From: Affinundibacterium flavidum
GTDB lineage: Bacteria > Pseudomonadota > Gammaproteobacteria > Burkholderiales > Burkholderiaceae_D
Direction of reading: 5' to 3'
Length of the DNA: 64,000 nt
NCBI RefSeq assembly: GCF_014284175.1
Contig: NZ_JACOGA010000004.1
Location: 62,001-126,000 of the forward strand
Shown here: piece by piece, positions 30,809-39,596 of the stretch
Layout: each line of letters starts with the position of its first letter
Numbering within the stretch: the stretch's first letter is position 1
The notes under the pieces: model-generated
Databases searched by the model: none
What the model was told of the DNA's origin: nothing
Seen by the model: only the letters and a program-made list of their open reading frames with translations
Made by a program: the position numbers and the translations under genes

Positions 30809-31531
30809 TTATGGAAGGATGGAGTCCGACTGCAACGTGATTCCAATAGATACAAAACGCGCATTCTGGCCTTGCCCCGTGCGATTTCCATAGCTCGCGC
30901 TGAGCTGCAGGCGATCCGCGATTAGAGCGTGCCGGATACCAAATTGAAATTCGGATTTACCATACTGTTGACCAAAAACTTCCGCGCTTAATGCAGTCTT
31001 TTCTGTCCATTTCAATTCAGTTCCTATGCCCCAAGACGCGGCATTTTGTTTGAATGTTGCTGTCCTCACCCAGCCCACATTAGTATGGACGAGTACTCTG
31101 TCATCACTGAATGACCAACTGACAGGCACCCGTGCATACAGATCCCCATTAAAGGTTTGATGAGGGTCAAACTGATTGCCTATCACAAGTCCTGCACCCC
31201 AACCGTTAATGTCCAGAGGCTTAAACACAGTCTTCGCTTGTATCTGTGCTCGCTTATTGGTTCTGATGTCGTCGTAGACTACTGCACCGCCGAATGCTAA
31301 TTCAAGATTTCCCGTAAAATTGCATGCTGGCACCGCCCAGTATTCAAAACCACGATAATTTTTTTGACGCCAAGATTCTATTTGGCAGGATTGGTATGCC
31401 ACGATTCCTGCGTCATCGACGATCATGGGACGTCCGGCCTGCGCCAAACTCGCCCAAGCGAGTGCAGAAAAGCCAACTAACAATCGAGATACGATCTCAG
31501 AACTTCTACGAAAAATGTGCTGCATGTTCAT
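30809..31531 (-). CDS. Outer-membrane beta-barrel-like protein
   Basis: The 240-residue protein has a signal peptide (about 13-32, ASLAQA). The rest is made of alternating amphipathic strands such as NLELAFGGAVVYDD, RAQIQAKTVFKPL, WGAGLVIGNQF, RVLVHTNVGWV and LQLSASYGNRTG, the pattern of a small outer-membrane barrel. N-terminal GRPMIVDDAGIV resembles proteobacterial transporter-like barrel proteins. The function is unknown. AGGA lies five bases before ATG 31531. In the collapsed first copy of this block the gene is wholly deleted. Confidence 0.65.
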   Translation of the reverse strand: MNMQHIFRRSSEIVSRLLVGFSALAWASLAQAGRPMIVDDAGIVAYQSCQIESWRQKNYRGFEYWAVPACNFTGNLELAFGGAVVYDDIRTNKRAQIQAKTVFKPLDINGWGAGLVIGNQFDPHQTFNGDLYARVPVSWSFSDDRVLVHTNVGWVRTATFKQNAASWGIGTELKWTEKTALSAEVFGQQYGKSEFQFGIRHALIADRLQLSASYGNRTGQGQNARFVSIGITLQSDSILP

Positions 31532-31771
31532 TTTTTCCTAAAGCCCGCAATAGTAAACGTGGCTTGGCCCAAATCGCTCGTTATATTAAATCCCGACACT
31601 AAACATTCAGACTATTCGGATGAAGGTCGGTCGCAACCAAACGCGGTGCAGCGCTGCTGCAGTAGAGAGATTAATGGGGAAAAATGACAGCTTCAAGTCA
31701 TAGTCGACGGATGTCATCCGCAAGGCACTATTGCTGAAACTTAGGTTGGAATAAATTTAGGTATGTCAAAC

Positions 31772-32164
31772 CTATTGACCATAGCTCAAATCTTGTATCG
31801 ACTTCAAGCGTCCATCTTCAAAAACCAGCAATTGCATGAAGCGTTGCGGACCAAAGTTATAGACCCATTCTTCAATCTGGATCTCAACTTCACGTTCGTA
31901 GTCAACACCGTTGCGCGTCACTTGAGGTGGTGTCGCAGGTGCGGGTTGGAGGTTTGAGTTACTTTGACGGACACCAAGTCTCCGACGTTCGATGCGCTGA
32001 TCGCGGGTCATGGGATTGCCGCATTTTTGTATGATCTCCGCTTTATGCATGCCGACATCAATCACATAGGTATTACAACGGAAAGCAAGTGCCTGCGCTG
32101 CGTTGGATATACCAAATCCAGCTATGAGAACGCTAAGTAGCGCTACGGGAAGATGTCGTTTCAT
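31772..32164 (-). CDS. DUF2845 domain secreted protein
   Basis: A 130-residue exported protein: signal peptide (about 1-25, NAAQA), then the DUF2845 core [31 protein letters not shown] with two cysteines, and the tail RFMQLLVFEDGRLKSIQDLSYG. Such proteins are small periplasmic or secreted proteins of unknown role. ATG 32164 is the start; a TTG four codons upstream is less likely. A truncated paralog is at 23362-23697, with about 60% visible identity in the shared part. Confidence 0.85.
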   Translation of the reverse strand: MKRHLPVALLSVLIAGFGISNAAQALAFRCNTYVIDVGMHKAEIIQKCGNPMTRDQRIERRRLGVRQSNSNLQPAPATPPQVTRNGVDYEREVEIQIEEWVYNFGPQRFMQLLVFEDGRLKSIQDLSYGQ

Positions 32165-32502
32165 AGAGCAACTCAAAAAGAAAGGAGATCGTCAGAGATA
32201 TTCTGATGTTTGGGGCGAGATGCGAGTCATTTGGAAAAAAGTTTCGAACAACAGCTGCGAACATATGCGAATCTTTAAATAAACGTTTGAAATCACACTA
32301 TGGTTGACTGCTCAATGTTGACGGCAAAATACAAACACTAGCAAGACTAGCGAGTTTGGCTACATCAATGTCAGCACCAAAAATAACGTAAAAAAAGAAT
32401 AGCACTACACATCGCAACACATCAGCCAGCGAACATACTTGACAATTCAAGCATAAATCAATCACCATTCAAACACTGCTTAACTTTACTTATAGGTGCA
32501 AT
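32165..32502. other. Divergent promoter region between DUF2845 and MarR genes
   Basis: A 338-bp AT-rich stretch with no gene. It should contain the promoters of the two divergent genes and possibly the MarR operator, but no clear palindrome of MarR type stood out on reading. Confidence 0.35.
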
Positions 32503-32937
32503 GTGAACGACACAACTTCAACAATTTCCCCAGCTTTGCAACTTCTTATGAATCTGGCATCCGTACAGGCCCAAATGCTGAGAAAAATCGACGCCCAACT
32601 CAGCGCACATGGCATCAGCTTTACCGAATTCTTAGTCATGCATCACTTATACCAGGCACCCAACTACACTTTGCGCAGAGTAGATTTAGCAGATTGTGTC
32701 AGCCTTACCGCGTCAGGTGTCACGCGCTTGTTGTTGCCGATGGAGAAAATTCACTTGATCGAGAAAGAGCAAAATCCCCGCGATGCGAGAGTCAGCTTGG
32801 TCAAGCTTTCGGATACTGGTATCGAGCTACTGCGAGATGCGCTGGCCAGTCTGAATCATGGTACGGAAAATCTGACCCGTGGCATCGATGACACGCAAAT
32901 CGAGCAGCTCAATCAATTGCTGACATCGATGAGATAA
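32503..32937 (+). CDS. MarR-family transcriptional regulator
   Basis: A 144-residue MarR-type winged-helix protein. It has the dimerisation helix MNLASVQAQMLRKIDAQLSAHGISFTEF, the recognition region RRVDLADCVSLTASGVTRLLLPMEK, and the wing IEKEQNPRDARVSLVKLSDTG, which matches the family DxRxxxxxLT pattern. It is a cytoplasmic dimeric repressor; ligand and targets are unknown. The start is GTG 32503, with AGG nine bases upstream. It is convergent with the acetyltransferase gene and divergent from the DUF2845 gene. Confidence 0.9.
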   Translation: MNDTTSTISPALQLLMNLASVQAQMLRKIDAQLSAHGISFTEFLVMHHLYQAPNYTLRRVDLADCVSLTASGVTRLLLPMEKIHLIEKEQNPRDARVSLVKLSDTGIELLRDALASLNHGTENLTRGIDDTQIEQLNQLLTSMR

Positions 32938-32970
32938 GGCTGTAAAAATCCGCGTCAAAGTAATAAAGCA

Positions 32971-33474
32971 TCACAGTACCAAGCGATAACGCAAACTGGG
33001 ATCCGCGCCGTCTTTACCCGGCAACTCGCCATGCGCGTGCAAGCCAAGTTTTTCCAACACGCGGATGGATGCGACATTTCTCGCCAATACTAAGGCGTGT
33101 AAATCTTTAAAACGATGTAGCTCTCGAAAATGGGTGATGGCGGCACTGGCAAATTCAGTCGCATAGCCATTGCCCCACGCGGCGGGTGTAAAGCGATACC
33201 AAAGATTAGGCAAACATTCGCCGGAAAAGTCACGCATGCTGACCCCACCACAACCGATCAACAGTTCGGGAGCATCGCGCAATGCAATCATCCACGGACC
33301 AAAATCATGCGCCTGCCAATGAGCCATCCATTCATGCAACATCGCTCGCGTATCATCGAGTGAAGTCGGGACAGCGAGCGGACTCAGTGCAGCGGTACGT
33401 GGATCAATATAGAGATCATGCACAAGATCCAAATCAGATAGCTGCGGTAAGCGGCACAGTAAACGTGTTTGCAT
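32971..33474 (-). CDS. GNAT-family N-acetyltransferase
   Basis: A 167-residue acetyltransferase of the RimJ/RimL type (Acetyltransf_3). It starts with RLLCRLPQLSDLDLVHDLYIDPRTA and has IGCGGVSMRDF and the acetyl-CoA binding segment PAAWGNGYATEFASAAITHF. NVASIRVLEKLGLHAHGEL closes it. It transfers an acetyl group from acetyl-CoA to an amino group; the substrate is unknown. A second GNAT protein lies at 34034, and the two share only family-level features. Confidence 0.88.
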   Translation of the reverse strand: MQTRLLCRLPQLSDLDLVHDLYIDPRTAALSPLAVPTSLDDTRAMLHEWMAHWQAHDFGPWMIALRDAPELLIGCGGVSMRDFSGECLPNLWYRFTPAAWGNGYATEFASAAITHFRELHRFKDLHALVLARNVASIRVLEKLGLHAHGELPGKDGADPSLRYRLVL

Positions 33475-33601
33475 AAAATTTTCTCGATCAAAAAAATGTG
33501 CAGTCAGCAGCGTCCTAGCAATTACGACTTAAGCACCCGTTTCAAAAATTTTTATTCGAATCGAAAGAGCCGACTTCTCGTGCAGGGCAACCGTACAAAC
33601 T

Positions 33602-33934
33602 TTATAGAAATCGTCCAAAAGCCCAACGCACGAATCGCACACCCACAAAACCGCACAAACAAGCGGATGCAAATACGACCGCAATCAACGGTAACATCGT
33701 CAACGCAGAGCTTCCATCTATCAAGAGAAAACTCACCAGTCCTGACAGTAGCAAAGCGAGTAATGCACCAAACACAAATTGGAAATAGCAAGGCCGAAAC
33801 CAAGCAGACAGCGCGCTAAGAAAAAAAGTGCACCAAAAGCCTGCGTTCATGTCGGAGCTGATCGCCGCCACGGCAAGAAACACTGCGAAACTCAATGCGC
33901 CATGAAGAGAAGGATGGAGGAGAAAAGTGCGCAT
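33602..33934 (-). CDS. Small hydrophobic membrane protein
   Basis: A 110-residue frame with three to four hydrophobic segments: ALSFAVFLAVAAISS, FWCTFFLSALSAWF, the strongly apolar FVFGALLALLLSGLVSFLLI, and LPLIAVVFASACLCGFVGVRF. This composition fits an inner-membrane protein of unknown function and is unlikely by chance over the full length. The ribosome-binding site is weak. I do not recognise the family. Confidence 0.5.
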   Translation of the reverse strand: MRTFLLHPSLHGALSFAVFLAVAAISSDMNAGFWCTFFLSALSAWFRPCYFQFVFGALLALLLSGLVSFLLIDGSSALTMLPLIAVVFASACLCGFVGVRFVRWAFGRFL

Positions 33935-34033
33935 GAGTAGTTAATAACTTATTGAATAGCTTGGAAAATAAATTGATGGCTAAGTTTCGGACTCAGGCAT
34001 TGAATGAAATCAATCCGGTCTTCACCCAGTCAA

Positions 34034-34546
34034 TTAATCAAAATCGATTGCATACAATTTCAATTCTCTGTTGCCATCAGGATGCATCATTATTTTTTCT
34101 AAATACATACCAGATTTTTCTAACAGCGCAGATGAACGATCATTATCAAGACGCGTCGTTGCCAATACCCTCGGCAGATGCAATTGATGCTGCGCATAAT
34201 CGAGCGTCGCCATCGCTGCTTCTATGGCATACCCCTGCCCACCGTACTCGGGCAGAAAGGCGAAACCGATATCGGCATGCTCAAGATAATCGCGCTTAGC
34301 CAAACCGCACATGCCAATGGCGATACCTGTTTCTTTCAACTCCACCAAATAAAAACCATAACCAAGTCGCGCATAGTTTGCCATCGCCCCCAGCAAAATA
34401 TAGTTGCGCGCCTCCTCCAGCGTACGCACACCACGATCCCCGATAAAGCGTAACCACAAGGGATCGTTAAGCAAGACAAGCATGAAGGCGGCGTCATCGA
34501 CCGTCATCTGACGCAGGATCAAGCGCGGCGTTTCCAAGATTTTCAT
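34034..34546 (-). CDS. GNAT-family N-acetyltransferase
   Basis: A 170-residue GNAT protein: ETPRLILRQMTVDDAAFM at the start (typical RimJ/RimL), AIGMCGLAKRDYLEHADIGFAFLPEYGGQGYAIEAAMATLDYA with the acetyl-CoA pyrophosphate loop, and TRLDNDRSSALLEKSGMYLEK near the end. It is cytoplasmic and probably acetylates a small amine or protein N-terminus. It stands alone. Confidence 0.9.
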   Translation of the reverse strand: MKILETPRLILRQMTVDDAAFMLVLLNDPLWLRFIGDRGVRTLEEARNYILLGAMANYARLGYGFYLVELKETGIAIGMCGLAKRDYLEHADIGFAFLPEYGGQGYAIEAAMATLDYAQHQLHLPRVLATTRLDNDRSSALLEKSGMYLEKIMMHPDGNRELKLYAIDFD

Positions 34547-34665
34547 GAATCACAAGACCTAAAATTGATCAGTAAAGAAAAAATGAGCCGAACAATTGAC
34601 AGGCAATTGCCACAGCCCAATATGCACATGCTTTCAAGCTTCCGAACTAATACATTTTCAAATGG

Positions 34666-35214
34666 CTACGTGTCGTCGCCATCTCGCAAAGGTGAATACA
34701 ACCACTCGAAGGCATTATTTACCGCGTCTTCGTCATTGTCGAATTCGATATGGTAGTGATGGCAGTGTGGGGCAGAAATATTAATCTGCCCTTCGACAAA
34801 ACCATTCTTCTTAAGTATTGCCGCGAATGAATCAATCGGGCCATAGGCGTAAATAAAATTATGCTGGTCAAATATAAACTGGCCTTTACCCAATACAGAT
34901 GAGACCCACAGATGCTGCCTACCGTCTTGCTCAAAATAGTCCTGGTGCTTATATAAGAATAGCTCAAGCTCATCATATGAAAGTGGATAAGGAGACTGAT
35001 ATCGACCAGACTCCTTACCTAAGCGAGATACAAGCAAAACATGTAAAACACCAAATTCTCCGCCTATTTCCTTACAGAACTCAAGAATCAAAGGAATCTC
35101 TTTTGACTTGCATCCTATACGTAAGCGAGAAAAGCTAGGGTATTCCTCTCTCTGATAGAGATCATTCCAACGCAGTTCAGTTTGATTTTCTAAATCACTA
35201 ATTTTGAATAACAT
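34666..35214 (-). CDS. Hypothetical cytoplasmic protein
   Basis: A 182-residue acidic protein without signal or membrane segments. It starts MLFKISDLENQTELRWNDLYQREEYPSF and contains HHYHIEFDNDEDAVNNAFEWLYSPL at the end. The composition looks like a small globular protein, and it reminds me loosely of immunity-type or SMI1-like proteins, but no diagnostic motif confirms this. The DNA is more AT-rich than its neighbours, which fits recent acquisition. AGAG lies just before ATG 35214. I do not recognise the family and give no function. Confidence 0.6.
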   Translation of the reverse strand: MLFKISDLENQTELRWNDLYQREEYPSFSRLRIGCKSKEIPLILEFCKEIGGEFGVLHVLLVSRLGKESGRYQSPYPLSYDELELFLYKHQDYFEQDGRQHLWVSSVLGKGQFIFDQHNFIYAYGPIDSFAAILKKNGFVEGQINISAPHCHHYHIEFDNDEDAVNNAFEWLYSPLRDGDDT

Positions 35215-35242
35215 ATATCTCTATTTTGGTAATCGCACCTAA

Positions 35243-35926
35243 TCATTGCGACTTGATATCGACCTTATCTTTCAACGCATTTTTCAATTGCATAGTCTCG
35301 TCATACATAGTCTCAAAGTCCACCAGATTCAGTGTCATTCTCCACACAATTTGTGGTTTCGGCCCCGGGCTCATCGCCAGTCGTACCGCGCGTTTGCAGC
35401 TGGCATAATTGTCTATGGTCGCTGAATAATTGATTTGCAAACCCGCCGCCGCTTCACATTGTGTCAATGGTGTCGAGTCTTTGCCAGCACGTTTTTCTAC
35501 CCATGAGGCTTCAGTAGTACCACGCACGGCAGCCGGTGTACCGTATTTCGCCGACATATTTTTTACTAAGTCGGGGACCAAAACTTCTACGTTAAAACGT
35601 TCACTACGACTAAGTGCGACGACTTTGGAAGTCACTGGACTAAAAGCCACCATCAAAAAATCGGGCTCTAAATTTCTACCATCTTTTTTGTAATGCGCGG
35701 TAGCGATGCGCTCGGGCAAACCTGCTTCCGCCTTGAACGTACTCTTGCGCCAAAAATAATAACCTTCGTTTTTTAGTGCCAATTCCATCTCGGCTTGCGT
35801 CGCACCAATCTTTACACCGACGGTTTCCATACCTTTGACCGTGGTTTGCGCTTGAGCAAAATTCGCATAACTTGAAAACGCGACAAATGCAGCAAATATA
35901 GAATGCACCAGTTTTTGTTTGAACAT
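35243..35926 (-). CDS. Hypothetical exported protein
   Basis: A 227-residue protein with a signal peptide (about 1-26, NFAQAQ). It has a VGVKIGATQAEMELALKNEGYYFW segment, like the 'GMxxxDALxxLK' opening seen in several small exported proteins and in the protein at 46938. Four residues after MSAKYGTP a conserved-looking loop begins, and two cysteines (TQCEAAAG, ASCKRAV) could form a disulfide. GGA lies six bases before the ATG. A 13-bp tandem repeat sits 30 bp upstream. Function unknown. Confidence 0.65.
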   Translation of the reverse strand: MFKQKLVHSIFAAFVAFSSYANFAQAQTTVKGMETVGVKIGATQAEMELALKNEGYYFWRKSTFKAEAGLPERIATAHYKKDGRNLEPDFLMVAFSPVTSKVVALSRSERFNVEVLVPDLVKNMSAKYGTPAAVRGTTEASWVEKRAGKDSTPLTQCEAAAGLQINYSATIDNYASCKRAVRLAMSPGPKPQIVWRMTLNLVDFETMYDETMQLKNALKDKVDIKSQ

Positions 35927-35954
35927 ATATATCCAATGAAATTTAAGTAAATGT

Positions 35955-35993
35955 GGTAACTTATTGAGGTAACTTATTGAGGCAACTAAATGA
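35955..35993. repeat. Tandem repeat, 13 bp x 3, upstream of an exported protein gene
   Basis: GGTAACTTATTGA occurs twice in a row and then as GGCAACTAAATGA. It lies between the start of the gene at 35926 and the LysR gene end. No gene is affected. Confidence 0.75.
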
Positions 35994-36125
35994 GCTTAGA
36001 CAAAATCCGAGTCAAGGATCTCACAGCATTTTAATGCCGTTTGCATTTAATGCGTTTCATTTTTTCAAGATCAAGATTAATAAAGATACCTGAGAGAATT
36101 GCTGTTGGACAATGCACTCAACTAA

Positions 36126-37016
36126 TTACCAAGCAGGTTGAGCAAATTGCAGCACCAGAAAATCAAGCAAGGCGCGCACCGCCGGAGATAAATGACGACG
36201 CGAAGGATACAAAGCATAGATATGCATACTGGGTGGATGCCAGTCGGGCAAGACCAGGCTGAGTTTGCCTTGCTTCAGGTATTCATTCACCAAGAAAGTT
36301 GGCTGCATCGCGATCCCTCCGCCCTCTAAAGCGTAGCGCAAAACCACAGAGGTTTCATTTGAGCTCAGATAACTGCAAATGGCGATCTCCACATGCTGTT
36401 CTGCTCGCGTTAAATGCCATACACACTTACCAAAATTGGCATAACTCAAACAACGATGTTCAAGTAGATCCTGTGGCTGTTGCGGTAGCCCAAATTGTTC
36501 CAGGTAGCCAGGTGAAGCGACCAGCACAGAATCACATACCGCTAAACTACGTGCCACCAACATAGGATCGGGCGTGTTACTGACACGAATCGCAATATCA
36601 ATACGTTCTTCAATCAGGTTAACAACATCGTCACTCGCGCTCAAATCAATTTTCAAATGCGGATGCTGGCTGACAAATTTTGTGAGAATGGCTGCCACAT
36701 GCGTTTGTCCTAAGGCGACGCCGCAAGTCAGTTTTAATTGACCACGTAGTTCATGTTTTTGACTAGCGCTTTCTTCTTCAATTTGTTCCACCAAACTTAA
36801 CAAATGACGGCTGTGTTGCAATAAGGCTTCTCCTGCCTGTGTGATGCTGACGTGACGTGTGGTCCTTTGCAAGATGCGTGCGCCCAACCAGCTTTCCAAG
36901 ACGTCGATGTGACGCGTCACCATCGCGCGCGACATCGCCAGCTTTTTTGCGCTCAGGCTAAAGCTGCCGCTCCGTGCTACCTCGGTAAATACTAGCATCG
37001 CCGTCAGTCTATCCAT
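36126..37016 (-). CDS. LysR-family transcriptional regulator
   Basis: A 296-residue LysR regulator: winged helix-turn-helix at residues 1-60 (LTAMLVFTEVARSGSFSLSAKKLAMSRAMVTRHIDVLESWLGARIL), followed by the effector-binding domain (about 90-290) starting LRGQLKLTCGVALGQTHVA. TAGGTATC gives a good start. It is divergent from the exported intradiol dioxygenase gene with 289 bp between, the classic arrangement for a LysR regulator and its target. Control of that gene by an aromatic inducer is a reasonable inference. Confidence 0.92.
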   Translation of the reverse strand: MDRLTAMLVFTEVARSGSFSLSAKKLAMSRAMVTRHIDVLESWLGARILQRTTRHVSITQAGEALLQHSRHLLSLVEQIEEESASQKHELRGQLKLTCGVALGQTHVAAILTKFVSQHPHLKIDLSASDDVVNLIEERIDIAIRVSNTPDPMLVARSLAVCDSVLVASPGYLEQFGLPQQPQDLLEHRCLSYANFGKCVWHLTRAEQHVEIAICSYLSSNETSVVLRYALEGGGIAMQPTFLVNEYLKQGKLSLVLPDWHPPSMHIYALYPSRRHLSPAVRALLDFLVLQFAQPAW

Positions 37017-37305
37017 GATACCTAGCCATGATTTCTATCCACGATTTGCAAGAAATATGAAACAAACATGTTCAGTATAACTTATATTTATTTGTAGTCA
37101 TTTTGTTTACGATGTGATTTCGTAGCGAAATGAAGACACTAGCTTGTATTGATATAAAAAAGCGGAGGGTGTCTCCATGTCTTTACGAATATTCCACTGG
37201 CAATGAATCAACAATATGCGTTTCGCCAAATAGGAAAAACGCCATATTCAACTCACTGCCGCTGATAAACATCATTACTAATATAAAACATTAAAGAGAC
37301 AAATC

Positions 37306-38358
37306 ATGACGATAGAATCAAATCAAAGGCGTAAAGCCCTACAACTTTTCAGTGCCAGTTCCTTGTTCGCGGTAATGGGTAAAGACGCCACGGCTGCTAC
37401 CTGTAAAATCAATAAAGAAAGTACCGCTGGCCCTTACCCCAATGTCAGCCTGCTCAATCGCAAAGATTTGCGGGCAAACACGAGTGGTAATACCGCACTC
37501 AAGCCCGGCGCACTACTGACCTTAAGGATCCGCTTGGTCGATGTCGCAAACGGCTGCGCGCCGATTAAGAACGCCGTAGTCGACATTTGGTCGGCAGATG
37601 CAAAAGGCGTGTATTCAGGTTATGCGGCATTTGGCACACAAGGTCAGGATTTTTGTCGCGGCTATCTCAAAACGGATGCGAATGGCGTGGTGGAGTTTGA
37701 CACCTTATTTCCTGGTAGTTACAGTGGCCGTGCAATTCATATTCATGTGGCGATTCAAGGCTCAGCCGCACGTGTCAGCCCGAATGCCAGCGGCGCCAGC
37801 TTAGCCAGCGTCTTTGTCTGTCAACTGTACTTTAACCGCACTACCGTCAACCAAGTGTTTAGCAGTAATCCCATCTATCAACAGGGTGCACCGATCACAC
37901 CGAATGAATCCGATAGCATCTATCTCAACGAAGGCGGCGCGGGCTATCTGGTGAATGTCACGCAAAGCGGTAGTAATTACATTGGTGACGTAGAAATCGG
38001 CGCAACCCGTGCGGCTGTCGGCAACCCTAAAGATGATACGCCACCGGTTGCGACGCCCATTGCCAATGGCGAAATCGTGAATATTGCACTCGCGACCAAT
38101 GCCAGCAAGCTGTTTGCTATCACTCTGCCGACGGCCAAGAGTTCACTGAGCTTTAAGTTATCAGGCGGTACCGGCGATGGTGATCTGTATGCGAAATTAA
38201 ACAGTGCACCAACCATCAGCGACTACACCAAAAAATCGGATGGACAAACCAATGCGGAAGTCATCACTTTTACTAATCCTGTTGCAGGCACCTACTATCT
38301 ATTGGTGAACGCGTATGCAACAGTGAGTGGTGCCAAATTGACCGCCAGCACGACTTAA
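37306..38358 (+). CDS. Exported intradiol dioxygenase-like protein with C-terminal PPC domain
   Basis: The 350-residue protein has a Tat-like N-terminus (QRRKALQLF) and signal region to about residue 31. An intradiol ring-cleavage dioxygenase domain (about 40-235) includes AGPYPN, ADAKGVYSGY, the PGSYSGRAIHIH motif and LYFN. Candidate Fe(III) ligands are Y103, Y139, H145 and H147, matching the Tyr2His2 set. A PPC domain (about 258-350, with GTGDGDLYAKLNSAP and AGTYYLLVNAY) closes it, like the tail of the metzincin at 1980. It could cleave catechol-type rings outside the cytoplasm. GAGA lies before the ATG. A LysR regulator is divergent. Confidence 0.87.
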   Translation: MTIESNQRRKALQLFSASSLFAVMGKDATAATCKINKESTAGPYPNVSLLNRKDLRANTSGNTALKPGALLTLRIRLVDVANGCAPIKNAVVDIWSADAKGVYSGYAAFGTQGQDFCRGYLKTDANGVVEFDTLFPGSYSGRAIHIHVAIQGSAARVSPNASGASLASVFVCQLYFNRTTVNQVFSSNPIYQQGAPITPNESDSIYLNEGGAGYLVNVTQSGSNYIGDVEIGATRAAVGNPKDDTPPVATPIANGEIVNIALATNASKLFAITLPTAKSSLSFKLSGGTGDGDLYAKLNSAPTISDYTKKSDGQTNAEVITFTNPVAGTYYLLVNAYATVSGAKLTASTT

Positions 38359-38392
38359 AGAACTGAGCTTCACTGCAGGGGAATTGGCTAGT

Positions 38393-38426
38393 AACACGGT
38401 TCTGTACTTTGCTACAGAACCGTGTT
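38393..38426 (+). terminator. Hairpin after the dioxygenase gene
   Basis: AACACGGTTCTGTA (38393-38406) pairs perfectly with TACAGAACCGTGTT (38413-38426) around a 6-base loop. There is no T-run. It lies 35 bp after the stop codon and is likely the transcript end. Confidence 0.6.
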
Positions 38427-38467
38427 GAACAGTTTCAAACTGATAGCTCGAAGTTCAAAGTTCAGAG

Positions 38468-38511
38468 CTTATTCGGAACTTATTCGGAACTTATTCGGAA
38501 CTTATTTGGAG
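38468..38511. repeat. Tandem repeat, 11 bp x 4, at the 3' end of the methyltransferase gene
   Basis: CTTATTCGGAA occurs three times, then CTTATTTGGAG, and the next CTTA holds the stop codon of the minus-strand methyltransferase (stop at 38513-38515). The array thus looks like a slippage-grown copy of the DNA next to the stop codon. Confidence 0.88.
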
Positions 38512-38512
38512 C

Positions 38513-39334
38513 TTAAGGCTTCACAAACTTCAAAGTCATGCGATCGCTTTCACCGATGGCGGCGTAACGTGCGCGATTATGGTCTCCATTCGCGAATGAA
38601 GGCGGTAATGACCACACGCCATTGTGATAGTCGGCCAGATCTTTAGGATTAGCATTGACTTCGGACTTCGCTGCCAATTTAAAACCCGCTTCTTCCGCCA
38701 GACGAATCACATAGGATTCATGCACATAACCGCCACGCGCATCCGGCGCTTGACGCATACCTGCTGGCAAACGGTGATCGACCACACCAAATACACCACC
38801 CGATTTTAAACTAGCGAAAACGGCTTTAAATGCAGCGCGCACATCTTCATCGCCTTTGCTCACCCAATTGTGCACATTACGGAACGTCAGCACCATGTCG
38901 ATACTGCCGTCTTTAGCAAAATCAAATTTTTTCTTCGATGGTTGAAACACGCCCATCTTTACCTTGCCGTATACCGCAGGGTTTGAATCTAATAATTTCT
39001 TAAACAAGCGGGTATAAAAACCTTCTTGATCTTCTGTTAAAGGATCGCCTGCACCAATCAAAGTGCCATTGGTACGCAGGTATGGCGCCAGAATTTCTGT
39101 GTACCAACCACCTTCCGGCACCAATTCTACGACCGTCATGTTTGGCTTAATTCCAAAGAAACTTAGGGTTTCGTAGGGATGTCTGGCGGGGTCACGGGTC
39201 ACATTATCTTTATTACGAGTAGGTGCTGCGACCGCGGCTTTTAGTGCTGCATCTTCTGCATGAGCAAGTGTCGGTGTCGCGAAACTAGTGGCTGTTGCGC
39301 TGGCAAACAGGATGGCGTAGATCCATTTTTTCAT
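38513..39334 (-). CDS. Exported class I SAM-dependent methyltransferase-like protein
   Basis: A 273-residue protein with a signal peptide (about 1-26, LAHA) and a methyltransferase-like fold: PYETLSFFGIKPNMTVVELVPEGGWYTEILAPYL (SAM site with the acidic VVELVPEGG variant), GSIDMVLTFRNVHNWV, and FGVVDHRLP. Such exported proteins are common in Proteobacteria; whether they bind SAM in the periplasm is unknown. AAAGGA lies six bases before the ATG. The 11-bp tandem repeat abuts its stop codon. Confidence 0.83.
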   Translation of the reverse strand: MKKWIYAILFASATATSFATPTLAHAEDAALKAAVAAPTRNKDNVTRDPARHPYETLSFFGIKPNMTVVELVPEGGWYTEILAPYLRTNGTLIGAGDPLTEDQEGFYTRLFKKLLDSNPAVYGKVKMGVFQPSKKKFDFAKDGSIDMVLTFRNVHNWVSKGDEDVRAAFKAVFASLKSGGVFGVVDHRLPAGMRQAPDARGGYVHESYVIRLAEEAGFKLAAKSEVNANPKDLADYHNGVWSLPPSFANGDHNRARYAAIGESDRMTLKFVKP

Positions 39335-39596
39335 GAATGTCCTTTGGTATTTTTTCGTTTAGATTTGACCTTGATAAGAAGTACTTCTGCCATAGCGGCT
39401 CTTCCAATGTCAAACGACATCATAATGCAATTTATATCTGCGTAGATTTTTTGTTACGTGAGGTTTGAGATTTTTTCTGCACCAGCTTTTTAGAGTCTTT
39501 GTACTTTGAAGCGGTCTTGCCTTCGCTGTTATGATCGCTAATGATCGCTACAAGCAATTCGCCACCCGTCTCCCCTCATCATCGCGAGGAAGTCCC

